Below, one piece after another: positions 4,620-5,760 of a stretch of DNA of 5,760 nucleotides. The notes beneath the pieces were generated by a model. It was not told where the DNA came from. It saw nothing but the letters and a program-made list of their open reading frames with translations, and did no database searches. Every line of letters starts with the position of its first letter. Position 1 is the first letter of the stretch. Origin of the DNA: Candidatus Omnitrophota bacterium (GTDB lineage: Bacteria; Omnitrophota; Gorgyraeia; Aquiviventales; Aquiviventaceae). Both the position numbers and the translations under genes were made by a program. The DNA lies in assembly GCA_016180605.1 (NCBI GenBank), contig JACPAW010000035.1, forward strand, positions 1-5,760, in the 5' to 3' direction.

Positions 4620-4650
4620 TACTATTAGGAACGCCTCCGAGGTGCCAGCC
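4620..4650 (-). repeat. Interspersed GC-rich repeat, copy C (upstream boundary of the LTD cassette)
   Basis: Read on the minus strand it begins GGCTGGCACCTCGGAGG and ends CGTTCCTAATAGTA, matching copy A at 28 of 31 positions in inverted orientation. It starts one base after the spoVG stop codon. With neighbouring bases (4633-4657) it can fold as GCCT-CC-GAGG, a 6-base loop, CCTC-T-AGGC. No T-tract follows, so terminator function is weakly supported. Confidence 0.85.
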
Positions 4651-4651
4651 T

Positions 4652-4930
4652 CTAGGCGCGGCTTGACTGAATGGTTTTCTGGTAGGCTTCCAAAACGACG
4701 CGTTCAACCTCTCTTTTGGCCTCTTGGGTAAGCGTCACCACACTGTCGTACCACTTGGTGTCCTTGCCTTGCTCTCTTGGCATGCTGACGAAAAGGCCCT
4801 TTTTACCTTTGACGACACGGAGTCCCTTGATTAAATATTGCTCTGCGATCGACAGGTCGCAGAAAGCTTTTAGAGAACCCTCCCCCTCAAAAGTCACGAT
4901 ACGCTTAACACTCAGTTCAATCGCCGACAT
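4652..4930 (-). CDS. spoVG: SpoVG-family septation/RNA-binding regulator
   Basis: A 92-residue protein, close to the usual length for SpoVG (about 85-100). SpoVG proteins bind nucleic acids and influence septation, surface polymers and gene expression in bacteria that do not sporulate as well as in Bacillus. The family signature is clear: SVKRIVTFEGEGSLKAFCDLSI (7-28), the IKGLRVVKGKKGLFVSMP core (34-51), then KWYDSVVTLTQEA and a C-terminal helix to EAYQ. The ATG at 4930 is preferred because the family alignment begins there; a GTG at 4948 would add six atypical residues. The gene overlaps the end of the upstream propeller gene by 14 bases, and no strong Shine-Dalgarno is seen, so translation may be coupled to that gene. 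Its biological role here is not evident from the neighbours. Confidence 0.9.
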   Translation of the reverse strand: MSAIELSVKRIVTFEGEGSLKAFCDLSIAEQYLIKGLRVVKGKKGLFVSMPREQGKDTKWYDSVVTLTQEAKREVERVVLEAYQKTIQSSRA

Positions 4931-5759
4931 CTGTTGAGAAGTACCCACCGGTTAGACCGTCGATTAACGCGGTCAATTCTTCTATGCGCAGCGCTTGCTC
5001 TAGCTGTTTTGCAGAATCAGCTAGAGGATGCGTAAGCTGAACAGCCTGAAGCCGCCTTCTTTCAAAGTAGGTGCGCGTGACCGTATCGACGATGTCATCT
5101 CGCAGCTCGACCATGAGTTTCGAGCGGGAATCGATCGAAGTTTGATCTGTGCTCCACACGAAATCCCCAAAATCCCATGTAAGACTCGCACTCCAATCGA
5201 TGTCGCGCTCACCGCGCAGCAAACTATCCGGGCTTGTGCCAGAATCCCAATGCCGGAAGTCCGTTAAATTCGTGTCAGTGCTAAGAGTCAAATCTGGAAG
5301 AAGAGCTTGCCAGCGGGCTTGCTGCCTCCAGGCGGCAATTTTCTCAGGGTGAACTTCTGCGTAGCGGATAGCAGCCTGCTGGACTTGTAAAACGCTCGGT
5401 TCGTGGGCGAAATGTTCTTTTACTTCATTGAGAGAGGAAGCTTCTTCCTCAGTTTGGGCAGGATTTAGGGGATAGCGGTACAGGCCTTCCGCCGTAGCAG
5501 CAAGGATCGCTGTGGTGGACAGGGCAAGGTCGTTGACCACTCTTCCGGTAAGACCCGAGGTCAACAGTTGCCAGCGTTTCTGCTTAGCGTCATAGCGAGC
5601 GACTCCTAGCGAAGTTGCCGCATAGAGCAAGGGTGGGTTCTCAGGACTGAAAGCCAATCGCTTAATTTGAGTCGATGCCAAGCCGGATTGTTCCAAGTAC
5701 CTCCAGCTTTGCCCGCCGTCGCTGCTGACGATGACCCCACGGTTTGTTGCTGCATAAAT
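4917..5759 (-). CDS. Asp-box beta-propeller protein with conserved C-terminal module, partial (5' end outside window)
   Basis: The last 280 residues are visible and the frame is open to the window edge; a TTG at 5696 is only internal. Residues 1-100 are propeller blades: an Asp-box S-S-D-G-G-Q-S-W (12-19), then LYAATSLGVARYD (45-57) and ILAATAEGLYRYP (85-97). Such blades are typical of secreted sialidase/photosystem-stability-factor-like proteins. After an acidic linker, a separate module starts near 122 (SVLQVQQAAIRYAEVHPEKI). It continues with WQALLPDLTL, SASLTWDFGDFVW and SKLMVELRDDIVDTVTRTYFERRRLQ, and ends in LTALIDGLTGGYFS. The strand-rich middle followed by helices hints at an outer-membrane-associated domain, but I cannot name a Pfam family. 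From memory, similar tails occur in Omnitrophota proteins. It overlaps spoVG by 14 bases. Confidence 0.75.
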   Translation of the reverse strand: MYAATNRGVIVSSDGGQSWRYLEQSGLASTQIKRLAFSPENPPLLYAATSLGVARYDAKQKRWQLLTSGLTGRVVNDLALSTTAILAATAEGLYRYPLNPAQTEEEASSLNEVKEHFAHEPSVLQVQQAAIRYAEVHPEKIAAWRQQARWQALLPDLTLSTDTNLTDFRHWDSGTSPDSLLRGERDIDWSASLTWDFGDFVWSTDQTSIDSRSKLMVELRDDIVDTVTRTYFERRRLQAVQLTHPLADSAKQLEQALRIEELTALIDGLTGGYFSTDVGD

Positions 5760-5760
5760 G

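Noticed and set aside
3842..4650. Insertion sequence
   Set aside because: There is an inverted-repeat pair but no transposase and no visible target-site duplication, so only a non-autonomous or passive cassette can be suggested.
4931..4948. GTG at 4948 as the spoVG start
   Set aside because: It adds MGTSQQ before the point where SpoVG proteins normally begin, and has no better ribosome site than the ATG at 4930.

Overview
The window reads as bacterial chromosome, densely packed with genes. It most likely comes from a Gram-negative lineage. The supporting signs are a PEP-CTERM cell-surface sorting tail, a SpoVG-family protein outside any sporulation context, and an Asp-box propeller protein with a C-terminal module. 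From memory, that module resembles proteins common in Candidatus Omnitrophota (PVC group). The phylum is therefore a low-confidence guess; no rRNA or tRNA marker is present.

Layout: (1) 2-1296, plus strand: the 3' end of fabH and a complete fabD, two early steps of type II fatty acid synthesis. They are separated by a 107-bp spacer filled with an imperfect palindrome built from repeats of a GCTGTGTGCT-like word. (2) 1299-2989, minus strand: nadA (quinolinate synthase) preceded by a Nudix/winged-helix regulator of the NrtR family. The two genes overlap by one base (TAATG). Upstream of the regulator is a consensus-like sigma70 promoter (TTGACA, 17 bp, TATATT). It carries two copies of the same 17-bp operator, AGTGT-N7-ACACT: one fills the -35/-10 spacer and one covers the transcription start up to the start codon. 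This looks like a self-regulated NAD-biosynthesis operon. fabD and nadA converge with only 2 bp between their stop codons. (3) 3073-3821, minus: a class I SAM-dependent methyltransferase. It has an in-frame 48-bp tandem duplication and probably a one-base frameshift near its 5' end. (4) 3842-4650, minus: a gene for a secreted lamin-tail-domain protein with a PEP-CTERM tail. It is broken by a perfect 19-bp tandem duplication and bounded by inverted copies (28/31 identical) of a GC-rich repeat. A related third copy forms the gene's own 3' end and encodes the four arginines of the tail. (5) 4652-4930, minus: a SpoVG-family gene overlapping the end of (6), 4917-5760, minus: the C-terminal 280 residues of a beta-propeller protein that continues beyond the window.

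The clearest shared metabolic logic is the nrtR-nadA operon and the fab pair. The 3.1-4.7 kb stretch is more plastic, with three separate duplication or indel events and a small family of palindromic repeats. I found no strong candidate for a wholly new multi-gene system. The most distinctive signals are the doubled operator, the slippage-prone 19-bp repeat in the surface-protein gene, and the repeat family that overlaps the PEP-CTERM coding sequence.
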